DNA of 64,000 nucleotides. Origin: DAOUBP01 sp964513075. GTDB lineage: Bacteria; Chloroflexota; Anaerolineae; CG2-30-64-16. Below, one piece after another: positions 1 through 8,814 of this stretch. The stretch covers positions 1-64,000 of the forward strand of contig CAZELR010000008.1 of the NCBI GenBank assembly GCA_964513075.1, written 5' to 3'. The notes beneath the pieces were generated by a model, which searched no databases, was not told the DNA's origin, and worked only from the letters and a program-made list of their open reading frames with translations. How positions within the stretch are numbered: the first letter of the stretch is position 1; every line of letters starts with the position of its first letter. A program made the position numbers and the translations under genes.

Positions 1-104
1 AATACGATGCTCTCATTCTACCTCATATCACGCCCGGTTACATTTGGAACTGCTGTTATTGGACGACCTATACTTAACGAGAGTAGCCTGATGCCCCATA
101 GTTG

Positions 105-113
105 TGCTATACT
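105..113 (+). promoter_or_regulatory. Extended -10 promoter for deoA/pdp
   Basis: TGC directly precedes TATACT at 108-113, an extended -10 element. No good -35 box is seen at the expected distance. The predicted start is near 120, leaving a leader of about 45 nt before the ATG at 166. The rest of 1-165 shows no gene. Confidence 0.4.
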
Positions 114-165
114 GCAAAGCAGCATATGATCGAGCCAACCAAAACCTCTCACACACGAGGCGCCC

Positions 166-1479
166 ATGAGAACTGTCGATATCATCACGAAGAAGCGGGA
201 TGGCGGCGAGCTGTCTCGCGAGGAAATCAACTCCTTCATCCAGGGCTACGTCGCCGGCGACGTCCCAGACTATCAAGCCGCTGCGTGGTGCATGGCGGTG
301 TTCTTCCGCGGGATGTCAGCCGCCGAGACCGCCTCGCTCACCGAGGCGATGGCGTTTTCGGGCGCCACGTTGGACCTCCACGACGTGCACCCCTTCATCG
401 TAGACAAGCACTCGTCCGGTGGCGTAGGGGACAAGACGACGCTGGTCATCGGGCCGATGGTCGCGGCGCGTGGCGTACCGGTGGGCAAGATGTCGGGCCG
501 CGGGCTCTCCTTCTCCGGCGGCACCATCGACAAACTGGAGTCGATCTCCGGCTTCAGCACCAGCCTGACCATCGAGCAGTTCAAACGCCAACTGCGCGAG
601 GTCGGCGTGGTGGTGGCCGGGCAGACGCAAGAGTTAGCGCCGGCCGACGGCAAACTATACGCGCTGCGTGACGTCACTGCGACCGTCAACTCCCTGCCGC
701 TCATCGCCAGCTCCATTATGTCAAAAAAGATCGCGGCAGGCGCCGACGCCATCGTTCTGGATGTCAAGGTGGGCCATGGCGCATTCATGGAGTCGGTCCC
801 GCAGGCGGTTGAACTGGCCGAGCTCATGGTGCAGATCGGCGCACGGCTGGGTCGGAAGATGACCGCGCTCATCGGCGACATGAGCCAGCCGCTGGGGCTC
901 TCGGCCGGCAACGCGCTGGAAGTAGTTGAAGCGATCGCGACACTCCACGGGCAGGGGCCGGCAGACTTCCAGGCGCACTGCATCGATGTGGCGGGCGAGA
1001 TGTTGCTGATCGCGGGGATCGCGCCGACACCGGAGGCCGCGCGCACGGAGGCGGCGACCACCCTGGCTGATGGAAGCGCCTGGACCAAGTTCTGTGCGTT
1101 CGTGGCCGCGCAGGGGGGGGATGTCGCGGTAGTGGAACAGCCCAGCCGCCTGCCTCAGGCGCCGCTGATCCGCGGCCTGTTGGCTTCACAAACAGGCTAT
1201 GTGACCCGACTGGATGCACGCGAGGTTGGCTACACGGTGGTGGACCTGGGCGGCGGCCGCGCCCGAAAAGGGGACCCTATCGATCCGGCGGTCGGCGTCG
1301 TGCTGGCAGAAAATGCCAAGATCGGTGGGTATGTACGGGCCGGGGAACCGCTGCTGTGGGTGCACGCCGCCACCGAGCTGCAATTGGAGGCCGCGCTGGC
1401 GCGGCTAACGGAGGCCTATAGTTTCAGCGCTGAGCCGGTGACCGCGCCGCCGCTGGTGCACCGGGTAATACGACAGTAA
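166..1479 (+). CDS. deoA/pdp: Pyrimidine-nucleoside (thymidine) phosphorylase
   Basis: Predicted to catalyse reversible phosphorolysis of thymidine/uridine to the free base and (deoxy)ribose-1-phosphate in the cytoplasm, for pyrimidine salvage. The 437-aa length matches the family (about 430-440). The phosphate-binding segment KHSSGGVGDK is at residues 81-90, and the family signature SGRGLxFxGGTxDKLE at 110-125. The C-terminal alpha/beta domain carries the usual acidic and glycine-rich segments (AREVGYTVVDLGGGRARKGD). The start is the ATG at 166 with only a weak GAGG upstream. The gene stands alone and converges on the next gene with a 9-nt gap. Whether it prefers thymidine or also takes uridine cannot be told from sequence. 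Confidence 0.95.
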   Translation: MRTVDIITKKRDGGELSREEINSFIQGYVAGDVPDYQAAAWCMAVFFRGMSAAETASLTEAMAFSGATLDLHDVHPFIVDKHSSGGVGDKTTLVIGPMVAARGVPVGKMSGRGLSFSGGTIDKLESISGFSTSLTIEQFKRQLREVGVVVAGQTQELAPADGKLYALRDVTATVNSLPLIASSIMSKKIAAGADAIVLDVKVGHGAFMESVPQAVELAELMVQIGARLGRKMTALIGDMSQPLGLSAGNALEVVEAIATLHGQGPADFQAHCIDVAGEMLLIAGIAPTPEAARTEAATTLADGSAWTKFCAFVAAQGGDVAVVEQPSRLPQAPLIRGLLASQTGYVTRLDAREVGYTVVDLGGGRARKGDPIDPAVGVVLAENAKIGGYVRAGEPLLWVHAATELQLEAALARLTEAYSFSAEPVTAPPLVHRVIRQ

Positions 1480-1488
1480 GAAGCTATT

Positions 1489-2451
1489 TCAGGGCATCAG
1501 TAAAGGCGACCACTCTGCGTCGACCATCCGGTACCATACCAGATCCGGCGCAATGGTCTGCTGCGACAGAGCCGCGGCCACCCCTGGCCGCGAGGGTCGG
1601 CCGTGAGCCTGAATGTCGGCGGACAGCGCCTGCAGCAGGACTCTTGTAGCAGCGCCTGCCAGGCTGACTTCTGGGGCCTCGCCAGAAGCGGGCACAATAG
1701 ATCCGGCTAGACTACACGCAACCGCGCGCGTGCCCTCGGCTGCGGACCCAGCACGTTGGACGAACCAAGAGCGCAGCACGTCCGGCCCGGCGAGCATGAC
1801 CCCCTGCCACCCACCGGCGCGGCGCGCTGCAAGTTCATCGGCCGCCAGAACGGCATCACCGGGAAAGAAGACGCGGGGCGCCATCGCACCCAGCTCTGTC
1901 GACGCCAGCTCCAATGCCTTTGCGATCTCTGCTGTGGGCGGACACAAAGAGGTCACGCCAGCTGGCGCGGCAGCCAGCGGGGCTGCGACCAGCGCGGGGA
2001 GGCCGGCCGCGGATAAAATCGGCGCCGCGGCTGCGGCCGCCTCCCCACCAAAGGGTCCCATCACAGCCAGCACCGCGTCATCTTGCAGCAACGCGCGCGC
2101 CTGGACAGCCGCGGCCAACGGATCGAGATCATCATTGAGCGCCACCAGCGCGACCCGATAGCGGCCCAGCGCGCCGGAGGCGTTCATCTCAACAATGGCC
2201 TGCTGGACCTCAGGCAGGATCGCGTACCCCAACGGCCGGCCCACTCCCTCAAACGGCGCGATCAAACCGATCTTGATAACACGCGCCGCATCGCCAGGTG
2301 AACTACACGAAGCCAGGAGCACCACCAGAACAACCAGCAAGCTGGGCAGAATCGAGGCTTTAATCGGTTCGGTGAGCGATGCAAGAAACCGCCTAAAGCC
2401 AGGGCGAGACCCAGGGCGACGATCGAAGCCATTGTCCGACCAGGTGTTCAT
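1489..2451 (-). CDS. Solitary substrate-binding lipoprotein, branched-chain amino acid (LivJ) type
   Basis: A 320-aa periplasmic binding protein-like (type I fold) lipoprotein, presumably outside the membrane. The N-terminus is basic, followed by a hydrophobic segment (about 33-48) ending in the lipobox LLASC, with Cys49 as the lipidation site. The region after it (VIKIGLIAPFEGVGRPLG) is typical of Leu/Ile/Val-binding proteins, as are the hinge segments ALLQDDAVLAVMGPFGGE and AAAPILSAAGLPALVA. The ATG at 2451 lies 5 nt past the mltG stop, which suggests translational coupling; longer upstream extensions would overlap mltG and look non-coding. No permease or ATPase gene is adjacent, so it may be a sensor or cell-wall-associated binder instead of part of a transporter. 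The ligand is unknown. Confidence 0.75.
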   Translation of the reverse strand: MNTWSDNGFDRRPGSRPGFRRFLASLTEPIKASILPSLLVVLVVLLASCSSPGDAARVIKIGLIAPFEGVGRPLGYAILPEVQQAIVEMNASGALGRYRVALVALNDDLDPLAAAVQARALLQDDAVLAVMGPFGGEAAAAAAPILSAAGLPALVAAPLAAAPAGVTSLCPPTAEIAKALELASTELGAMAPRVFFPGDAVLAADELAARRAGGWQGVMLAGPDVLRSWFVQRAGSAAEGTRAVACSLAGSIVPASGEAPEVSLAGAATRVLLQALSADIQAHGRPSRPGVAAALSQQTIAPDLVWYRMVDAEWSPLLMP

Positions 2452-2456
2452 TGCGG

Positions 2457-3662
2457 CTACTTCTGATAGGCGGCTACATTCGCCTCGTGCTCGGCGTACG
2501 TCGTGGCAAAGACATGCGCGCCATTGCCAGAGGCTACAAAAAAGCAATACTGCGTTTCGGCAGGACTGGCGGCCGCCTGGATGGCCGAGAGGCCTGGGCT
2601 TGCAATGGCGGCAGGCGGCAAGCCGGGGCGCAAATAGGTATTGTAGGGAGACTGTACGGTCTGATAGGCCTCTACCGAAGGCGGCTTCCACCACCACTCA
2701 CCCGCCCGGCCGGCGGCATACTGCACCGTAGGATCGGCCTGCAGATACGACCCGCCGGTCTCGCTGGCACAGGCTCCGCTCATGCGATTCCAATAGACGC
2801 TGGCCACCAGAGGCCGGTCATCGGCGAGCGGCGCCTCGCGCTCCACAATAGACGCCATAATGATGACCTGCTCCAGACCGCGACCGGTCCGAGTCGCATC
2901 CGCCAGCACATCCTCCGTGACGCGGTCCCCAAAATTGTTCAGCATACGCTGCACCAGATCGGCCGCAGTCGGCGGAACCGGCAACCGGTAGGTGTCGGGA
3001 AAGAGATAGCCTTCCAACGTCGTCAGGTTCGCGGGCAGCCAAGGGTAAGTACCCAGCCCTTGCACCGCGGCGCTGCCGCCTTGTACCAGGGCCAGGAATG
3101 ATGACCCATCCATGACCCCCTGAACATCCAGCAACTCCGCCACTTCTTCGGCGCGCAACCCCTCCGGAATGGTTACCAGCGTCTCCTCATAGCGGGCGCG
3201 CTGTAAGCTTTCGGCGATCTCGGGCATGGACATGTTCCGCGCGATCTCGAAATTGCCAGCCGCCAGCCGCTGGTCGACCCCCGTATAGCGTATATAAGTT
3301 CGAAACAGGTCTCCATCTGTGATGAATCCCTCGTCTTCGAGGCGCTGACTCACAGTCAGAGCAGTCTCGCCCGGCTCAATGACAAACCAGCGGAGCGTGC
3401 TGTCAGGGCCGGCGGGTGTCTTGAGCGCGTCGGCTTGCGTGCGCAGATAGAATCCATAGGCCGCCCGCTCCAAGGTTTCGGGACGCAAATCCAAAGGCTG
3501 CTCGGCCTTGGAGCGCAGCAAGGCGACGGAGGTCGCCTGCGGCACATCCTCCAACTGGGCCTTGACGAAACTGACTGCCACGAAAGCCAAGATGCCGAGC
3601 GCTGTAATCGGCACCAGGAAAAGCAAAAGGCGTAAGAAGAAGTGGATGATCCGTTGAAACAT
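2457..3662 (-). CDS. mltG: Endolytic peptidoglycan transglycosylase MltG (YceG family)
   Basis: Membrane-anchored lytic transglycosylase that cleaves nascent glycan strands and so sets their length. The 401-aa protein has a single N-terminal membrane segment (about 10-32) and then an extracytoplasmic LysM-like/YceG domain. The conserved EGYLFPDTY motif is present with Glu217 in the catalytic position known from the E. coli enzyme. Further family motifs are IIMASIVEREA (267-277), QADPTVQY and YNTYLRPGLPPAAIASPG near the C-terminus. It sits 33 nt downstream of ruvX. The alaS, ruvX, mltG order is conserved across Firmicutes and relatives and supports the call. Confidence 0.95.
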   Translation of the reverse strand: MFQRIIHFFLRLLLFLVPITALGILAFVAVSFVKAQLEDVPQATSVALLRSKAEQPLDLRPETLERAAYGFYLRTQADALKTPAGPDSTLRWFVIEPGETALTVSQRLEDEGFITDGDLFRTYIRYTGVDQRLAAGNFEIARNMSMPEIAESLQRARYEETLVTIPEGLRAEEVAELLDVQGVMDGSSFLALVQGGSAAVQGLGTYPWLPANLTTLEGYLFPDTYRLPVPPTAADLVQRMLNNFGDRVTEDVLADATRTGRGLEQVIIMASIVEREAPLADDRPLVASVYWNRMSGACASETGGSYLQADPTVQYAAGRAGEWWWKPPSVEAYQTVQSPYNTYLRPGLPPAAIASPGLSAIQAAASPAETQYCFFVASGNGAHVFATTYAEHEANVAAYQK

Positions 3663-3695
3663 TTATCTACTCGTTGTGTTGCGTGGTGCCTGCCT

Positions 3696-4157
3696 CTACG
3701 CGCCGCGAGACCTCCGCGCTTCCAGAAAGTCGCCCAATAACACTGCGGCCGCGGCCGCGTCAAGCGGCGTATGACCGGTCCCTTCTGCCAGATACGCCTG
3801 CGCATCCAGGGTAGAGAGGGTCTCATCCCAAAACGCGACCGGCACCGGCAGGCTGGCCGAAAGGCGGCCGGCGTAACGGCGCACCCAACGTGCCTGTTGG
3901 GGGGCCGCATCGTGCTGCGCCCCACCGGGATCGTTCAACGGCAGACCAACCAACACGCCGACCGCGTGCTCACGCACTGCCAGAGCCAAAATTTCGGCAT
4001 AGTCCTGGGCACGTGTTGGATGCCGCCGCAGAACCCCTAGGGGGGTAGCCAACAGTCCAGCCTCATCGCAGACTGCAACGCCGGTGCGCGCCTGCCCAAG
4101 ATCCAGGGCCAGCAGCCGCCCGATCGGCAAATCAAAAGCAGAAGCCAGGATCGCCAT
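3696..4157 (-). CDS. ruvX: RuvX/YqgF family nuclease
   Basis: RNase H-fold nuclease of the YqgF/RuvX family, known as a pre-16S rRNA 5'-end processing enzyme and proposed Holliday-junction resolvase. At 153 aa it is of normal length. The first catalytic Asp is in LLALDLGQARTGVAV (Asp19). The middle VGLPLNDPGG and the FWDETLSTLDA stretch supply the second acidic residue. The C-terminal LDAAAAAVLLGDFLE supplies the third Asp. It follows the baseplate-J-like gene by 44 nt, a spacer that holds degenerate TTCAACC/TTGAACC repeats. Confidence 0.92.
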   Translation of the reverse strand: MAILASAFDLPIGRLLALDLGQARTGVAVCDEAGLLATPLGVLRRHPTRAQDYAEILALAVREHAVGVLVGLPLNDPGGAQHDAAPQQARWVRRYAGRLSASLPVPVAFWDETLSTLDAQAYLAEGTGHTPLDAAAAAVLLGDFLEARRSRGA

Positions 4158-4169
4158 GCGCCCCCACAG

Positions 4170-4198
4170 CCTTCAACCTTGAACCTTTCACCTTCGAC
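4170..4198. repeat. Short degenerate heptamer repeat (AACCTT type)
   Basis: The spacer between ruvX and its upstream neighbour contains CCTTCAACCTTGAACCTTTC followed by ACCTTCGAC: four imperfect copies of a 7-8 nt unit. The same kind of repeat occurs at 60206-60289. No coding or promoter role is apparent. Confidence 0.5.
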
Positions 4199-4201
4199 TC
4201 A

Positions 4202-5770
4202 TCAGCTCGCCAACCGCACGGCCGCGTCCCAATCGACCACGACGCGGATGCGCCAGGGTAACACGGGCAGGCGGACGGGCACAACGTACGGCAACCAGTC
4301 CGGACCCAACTTAATCTCCGGCTCCACGGCAATTCGGAAACGTTGAGCCAAAACTCGGGAGGCCGCCTCGGGGGATAGACCCAGGATCGCTTTCCGCACC
4401 GCTTCAACATCCAGGCCGCGCAGCAGGGTGCCTTCCGCTGTCACCGAAAAAACCACCGTTTGCGCGTCCTCTACCACGGCCGGGCCGTTTGTGGTGCGCA
4501 CGCTTTTCGCAATCAAACGCGTGTCCGCAGGCATGGCGGCCTGCAGTGCAGTCAGAGCAGCCTGGTCGGCGCCAGCCTGGTCGATCACCAGTCCCACCGC
4601 CTGAACGCTCATGCTGAGGTAGAGTTCCGGCGAGACTTCGCCAATGAAGGGCGTGAAGGACGGTGACAACGCCAGGTAGCTGATGGATTCAGGCTCAATC
4701 TCGCTGCCCTTGTTGCGCTCCTGCAAACGCTCCTGCGCCTGCTTCTTCAGTTCTTCAAAGAGCTGCGCCTGCAACCGCTCTTTATCCTCTTCAGTCACCA
4801 CACCCACCTGGGCCGTCGTGCCGCCGAAGAAGCTACTGGAATTGGCCACTGCGAGCGACAGCGACAACCCTCCTTCGACACGAGTGACAGTCCCAGCACG
4901 CACATTACCGCTGGGCCCGGGCAGAACCGCCGCCACCGGTGATGACGCGCGGCCATTGGGGGGCAGGCTGAGGTCGGCCGTGGTAGTGAATTGGACGTTG
5001 TTTCCGGTAGCTGTGGAGACGACTGTGCCGGCAGGAACCAGGATATTCCGGCTGGTCCGATTGATGAAGGTGACGCTGCCCCTGGCTGTTCCGGACGGTT
5101 CGGCGCGGCGCCCTGTGGTCTCAGTTTTTGCGTCGCCTGTAACCTGGACGCTCATCACCTGAGCTGGCACGACCCCTGCCTCCAGGTTCAGAACCGCATC
5201 CTGGACCGCGCGTAGCGACACGGTAGCTTGCAACGGCTCAGCAACAGGGACCAGGGTGACGGTCGCCGATGGGATGATCAGCGACAGCGCATACAGAAGG
5301 CTCAAGAATAGAGCGGCCAGGAAAAACGTCAGGCCCAGGCTGGCCCACCAAGGGCTGAAGCGACGAGTGAATGCTCGCAGAAACGCAGCCGGTCGAAATC
5401 CGCTGGGCGGCTGTCTGTCAAAAAGGCCGGCCGGAAGGGGCGCTTCCGTCTCCGCCGGACCGGGCGGCCGCGTCGAAACAGTCCGGTCGCGGCGAAAGGG
5501 GCGCCACCGCGCGGATTCAGCACGTGCCTGGTCGCGAAACGTGCTGATCCCCTCACGGGCAGCCAACTCCCGCAGCGCCGGCCGATCGGTCACCAAGGCG
5601 AATGAAACTTGTCCCTGCGCTGCCTGCCTGCGCAAGGCGCGCAGGCTAACATCATTTAGCGACAAATCGTCGGGCACAACAAACAAGATACGCTCGCCCG
5701 GCGCTGCCTGCAGCTTTGCCAGCATGCCGGCAAGCGTATCCTGTGAGGTCAACTGGTAAGTGTGAGTCAT
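4202..5770 (-). CDS. Membrane-anchored protein with baseplate J/gp47-like domain
   Basis: A 522-aa protein of the actinobacterial/chloroflexal type usually labelled baseplate J/gp47 family. The N-terminal domain (1-85) is a small alpha/beta region (ILFVVPDDLSLND, FALVTDRPALRELAAREG). A basic Arg/Pro-rich linker follows, then one membrane segment (about 141-166), and then an extracytoplasmic part. Around 217-315 is the baseplate-J-like segment (GSVTFINRTSRNILVPAGTV, VAAVLPGPSGNVRAGTVTRV). The charged helical stretch LQAQLFEELKKQAQERLQERN comes after it. It lies in the alaS-ruvX-mltG operon, far from the injection-system genes, so it is more likely an envelope protein than a phage-tail component. 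The start is the ATG at 5770. Function unknown. Confidence 0.75.
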   Translation of the reverse strand: MTHTYQLTSQDTLAGMLAKLQAAPGERILFVVPDDLSLNDVSLRALRRQAAQGQVSFALVTDRPALRELAAREGISTFRDQARAESARWRPFRRDRTVSTRPPGPAETEAPLPAGLFDRQPPSGFRPAAFLRAFTRRFSPWWASLGLTFFLAALFLSLLYALSLIIPSATVTLVPVAEPLQATVSLRAVQDAVLNLEAGVVPAQVMSVQVTGDAKTETTGRRAEPSGTARGSVTFINRTSRNILVPAGTVVSTATGNNVQFTTTADLSLPPNGRASSPVAAVLPGPSGNVRAGTVTRVEGGLSLSLAVANSSSFFGGTTAQVGVVTEEDKERLQAQLFEELKKQAQERLQERNKGSEIEPESISYLALSPSFTPFIGEVSPELYLSMSVQAVGLVIDQAGADQAALTALQAAMPADTRLIAKSVRTTNGPAVVEDAQTVVFSVTAEGTLLRGLDVEAVRKAILGLSPEAASRVLAQRFRIAVEPEIKLGPDWLPYVVPVRLPVLPWRIRVVVDWDAAVRLAS

Positions 5771-5796
5771 AAAGCCATTATGCGCTGATGACAGTC

Positions 5797-8556
5797 CTAT
5801 TTAAGGTATTGCCGCACCAGATCAGGCACCTGGGCTAGGGCTGCCGGCAGCTTGGATGGATCACGGCCGCCTGCCTGAGCCAGCGTCGGCCGGCCACCAC
5901 CACCACCGCCCACGATCCGGGCGATGGCCTTCACAAGCTCGCCTGCGTGCAATCCGCGCTTCACCAAGTCATCGGTCACCGCCACGATGAATTGCGGCTT
6001 ATCTTCGATGATGGTAGCCAACACGATAACGGAGGAGCCCAGCTTGTCGCGCAGGATGTCGCTCATATCGCGCAGCGTCTGGATCTCGGCTCCGTCTACG
6101 GCCGCGGCCACCACGGGGATTCCCTGCACCTGCACTGCACTGGCTGCAATCTGATCGGTCCTTTGCAGCGCAAGCTGCGCCTTGAGGCGCGCGTTTTCCT
6201 TCTGCAGTGCCTGCTGCTCCGCATAGAGGTTACGCACCGCGCGATCCACCTGGTCCGCCGGCACGCGCAGTAGCGCCGCAGTTTGGTCCAGCAAACGCAG
6301 CCGCTCCTGGGCGAACTGCTGGGCCCCGCGGCCCGTCAGTGCCTCGATGCGGCGGACACCCGCGCCCACACTCTCCTCGCTGACGATGTGGAAGAGGCCG
6401 ATCTGGCCAGTGTGGTGCACATGCGTGCCGCCGCAAAGCTCCTTGCTGAACTCCTCATCCTCCCAACCGATCTTGATGGTGCGCACCTCGTCGCCGTACT
6501 TCTCGGTGAAGAGCGCCATAGCGCCTTCGGCCACCGCCTGCTTATAGGTGGCGTGGCCGACCTCCACAGGGTAATCCATCAGAATGGCATCGTTAACCGA
6601 CTGCTCTACCGCATCGAGCTCATCTTGGGTCAACATGGCCGAATGGGTGAAATCAAAGCGCAGCCGTTCGGGCGAGACCACGGAACCCGCTTGCAGTACA
6701 TGCTCGCCCAACACATAGCGGAGCTCACTTTGCAGCAGATGGGTCGCCGTATGATTGCGCATGATGGCCATCCGGCGCTCCGCGTCCACTTCTGCCCAAC
6801 ACTCGTCGCCAACTGTCGGATTACCGATGGTGACCTCACCGACATGCACGATCAACCCAACTACGGGCCGACGCGTATCATCGATACGAATCTCCCAGAT
6901 GGGCTGCTCGCTGTCCTCAGTCTCATAAGCCGAGATCACGCCGGTATCCGAGATCTGGCCGCCTGACTCTACATAGAAAGGCGTCTCGGGCAGCACAACC
7001 TCGACTTTGTCGCCCACACGGGCGCTGGCGACCCGAGCGCCGCTGCGCACCAGCGCGGCCAGCCGGGTCTTGATCTCGATCCCGTCGTCATAAACGTGCT
7101 CGACGCCGACCGCAGTCAAGGCGTCCTCGGCCTTGAGATCCCGCAGCAAGCCCAAATAGAGCTGGGCATCACCTGTGCCCTGCACGCCGAACTGAGCGGC
7201 GGCGCGAGCGCGATCTTTTTGTTCGCCCAACGCCGCTTGGAACCCGGGCAGATCGACCGTCATGTCGTACTCGCGCGCTGCATCCTGAGTCAGATCCAGC
7301 GGGAACCCGTGCGTATCGTACAGTCGAAACGCGTCCGCACCCGGAATCACTTTCTCGCCGCGAGCCTTAAGACCGATGATCAGCTCATCCAACATCGCCA
7401 AGCCCACAGTCAGAGTCTGGCTGAAACGGCTCTCTTCCTGCTCGATGTTGTTGAGGATAAACTCTTGGCGGCGCGTGAGCTCGTCGTAATGCTTTCCCAT
7501 CACCTCGATCACCGTCTTGGCCAACTCAGGCAAGAACGGTTTATCGAAGCCCAGCATGCGACCATGGCGCGCCGCGCGGCGCAAGATCAGACGCAGGACG
7601 TAGCCGCGCCCTTCGTTGGAAGGCATCACGCCATCACCGATCAAAAACGTAACCGCTCGGATGTGGTCCGCAATCACGCGATAGGAGACCAGATGCGCGT
7701 CCCGCTGTGCATCGGTGTGGCCCAATAGTTCCTGCGTGCGCCGAATGATGGGTGTGAACAGGTCGGTATCATAGTTAGCCTTCACCCCTTGCAGCACACC
7801 CACGATGCGCTCGAACCCCATCCCGGTGTCAACATGTCGGGCCGGCAGCGGTTCCAGGCGACCATCGATGAGATGGTTGTACTGGATGAAGACCAGGTTC
7901 CAAAGCTCGACGAAACGCCGGCAGTCACCGTTGACGCGACATACATGCCCGGACACACCCTGTTTATCGCAGCGCTCCGGCCCCAAATCAAGATGAATCT
8001 CGGAGCAGGGACCACAAGGCCCGGTGTCCCCCATCTCCCAAAAATTATCCTTACGCCCAAAAAAGAGAATGTGCTCGGGATTGATATCCGTCTGGCTTCG
8101 CCAATAGCCACTGGCTTCGTCATCCTGCCCGACAACGTCCTTATCGTCGCGGAACACGGTGGCCCACAAATTAGCCTTGGGCAGGCCCCAAACGGCGGTC
8201 AACAATTCCCAAGCCCAGGTGATCGCCTCTTTCTTGTAATAGTCACCGAATGACCAGTTGCCCAACATCTCGAAAAGCGTATGGTGGTAGGGAGAGCGGC
8301 CAACATCATCCAAATCGTTGTGCTTGCCGCTGACGCGCATGCACCGCTGCGCGTTGGCGATACGCGGCGCCCTCGGCTCGCTCAATCCCAGGAAATTGTC
8401 CTTAAACTGATTCATGCCGGCGTTGGTGAAGAGCAGCGTCGGATCGCCCATGGGCGCCAGAGAGTCGCTGGGAACAATCAGATGGCCTTTGCTGGCAAAG
8501 AAATCCAGAAACTGCTGGCGGATTTCCGCACTGGTGAGAATACGCTTTTCGGTCAT
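5797..8556 (-). CDS. alaS: Alanyl-tRNA synthetase
   Basis: Class II synthetase that charges tRNA-Ala and edits mischarged Ser/Gly. The 919 aa (usual about 875) contain all expected parts. The N-terminal catalytic core begins EIRQQFLDFFASKGH with GDPTLLFTNAGMNQFKD. The editing domain carries the zinc-type motif HTATHLL and the matching CGGTHVHHTGQIG. The C-Ala domain holds the glycine run GGGGGGRPTLAQAGG. An AAGG sequence lies upstream of the ATG at 8556. A strong promoter (8623-8652) precedes it, and it heads the operon with the baseplate-J-like gene, ruvX, mltG and the binding lipoprotein. No T-box leader is visible. Confidence 0.98.
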   Translation of the reverse strand: MTEKRILTSAEIRQQFLDFFASKGHLIVPSDSLAPMGDPTLLFTNAGMNQFKDNFLGLSEPRAPRIANAQRCMRVSGKHNDLDDVGRSPYHHTLFEMLGNWSFGDYYKKEAITWAWELLTAVWGLPKANLWATVFRDDKDVVGQDDEASGYWRSQTDINPEHILFFGRKDNFWEMGDTGPCGPCSEIHLDLGPERCDKQGVSGHVCRVNGDCRRFVELWNLVFIQYNHLIDGRLEPLPARHVDTGMGFERIVGVLQGVKANYDTDLFTPIIRRTQELLGHTDAQRDAHLVSYRVIADHIRAVTFLIGDGVMPSNEGRGYVLRLILRRAARHGRMLGFDKPFLPELAKTVIEVMGKHYDELTRRQEFILNNIEQEESRFSQTLTVGLAMLDELIIGLKARGEKVIPGADAFRLYDTHGFPLDLTQDAAREYDMTVDLPGFQAALGEQKDRARAAAQFGVQGTGDAQLYLGLLRDLKAEDALTAVGVEHVYDDGIEIKTRLAALVRSGARVASARVGDKVEVVLPETPFYVESGGQISDTGVISAYETEDSEQPIWEIRIDDTRRPVVGLIVHVGEVTIGNPTVGDECWAEVDAERRMAIMRNHTATHLLQSELRYVLGEHVLQAGSVVSPERLRFDFTHSAMLTQDELDAVEQSVNDAILMDYPVEVGHATYKQAVAEGAMALFTEKYGDEVRTIKIGWEDEEFSKELCGGTHVHHTGQIGLFHIVSEESVGAGVRRIEALTGRGAQQFAQERLRLLDQTAALLRVPADQVDRAVRNLYAEQQALQKENARLKAQLALQRTDQIAASAVQVQGIPVVAAAVDGAEIQTLRDMSDILRDKLGSSVIVLATIIEDKPQFIVAVTDDLVKRGLHAGELVKAIARIVGGGGGGRPTLAQAGGRDPSKLPAALAQVPDLVRQYLK

Positions 8557-8622
8557 GTGATCAACCTTTCATGGGCCAACAATCAAGACGCGCCGGTCAT
8601 CCCAGCGCGTTTTCGAATACCT

Positions 8623-8652
8623 ATTGTACGGCAAAAACGGACTTTTTGTCAA
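8623..8652 (-). promoter_or_regulatory. Sigma70 promoter of alaS operon
   Basis: On the minus strand TTGACA (8652-8647) is separated by 18 nt from TACAAT (8628-8623): a consensus -35 and a 5/6 -10. The predicted start is near 8616, giving a leader of about 60 nt. The 9-bp arms ACGGACTTT/AAAGTCCGT (8637-8645 and 8662-8670) form an inverted repeat around the -35 box. Confidence 0.7.
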
Positions 8653-8814
8653 AGCTGTGCCAAAGTCCGTCTTAGCATCACCACGCTGAGCGGGTCTACG
8701 GCACAAGGTCAGTCTCAGCATCAGCTTCGCGAAGAATCCCACCACCAAGTGCTTGGTTGAAGAGATGCCGCCACTAACGTTGGCCCGTTGGCCCGCTCAG
8801 TATGCCCGATTAGT

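Noticed and set aside
8557..8814. T-box riboswitch for alaS
   Set aside because: No specifier loop or T-box sequence; the region is explained by a sigma70 promoter and the inverted repeat.
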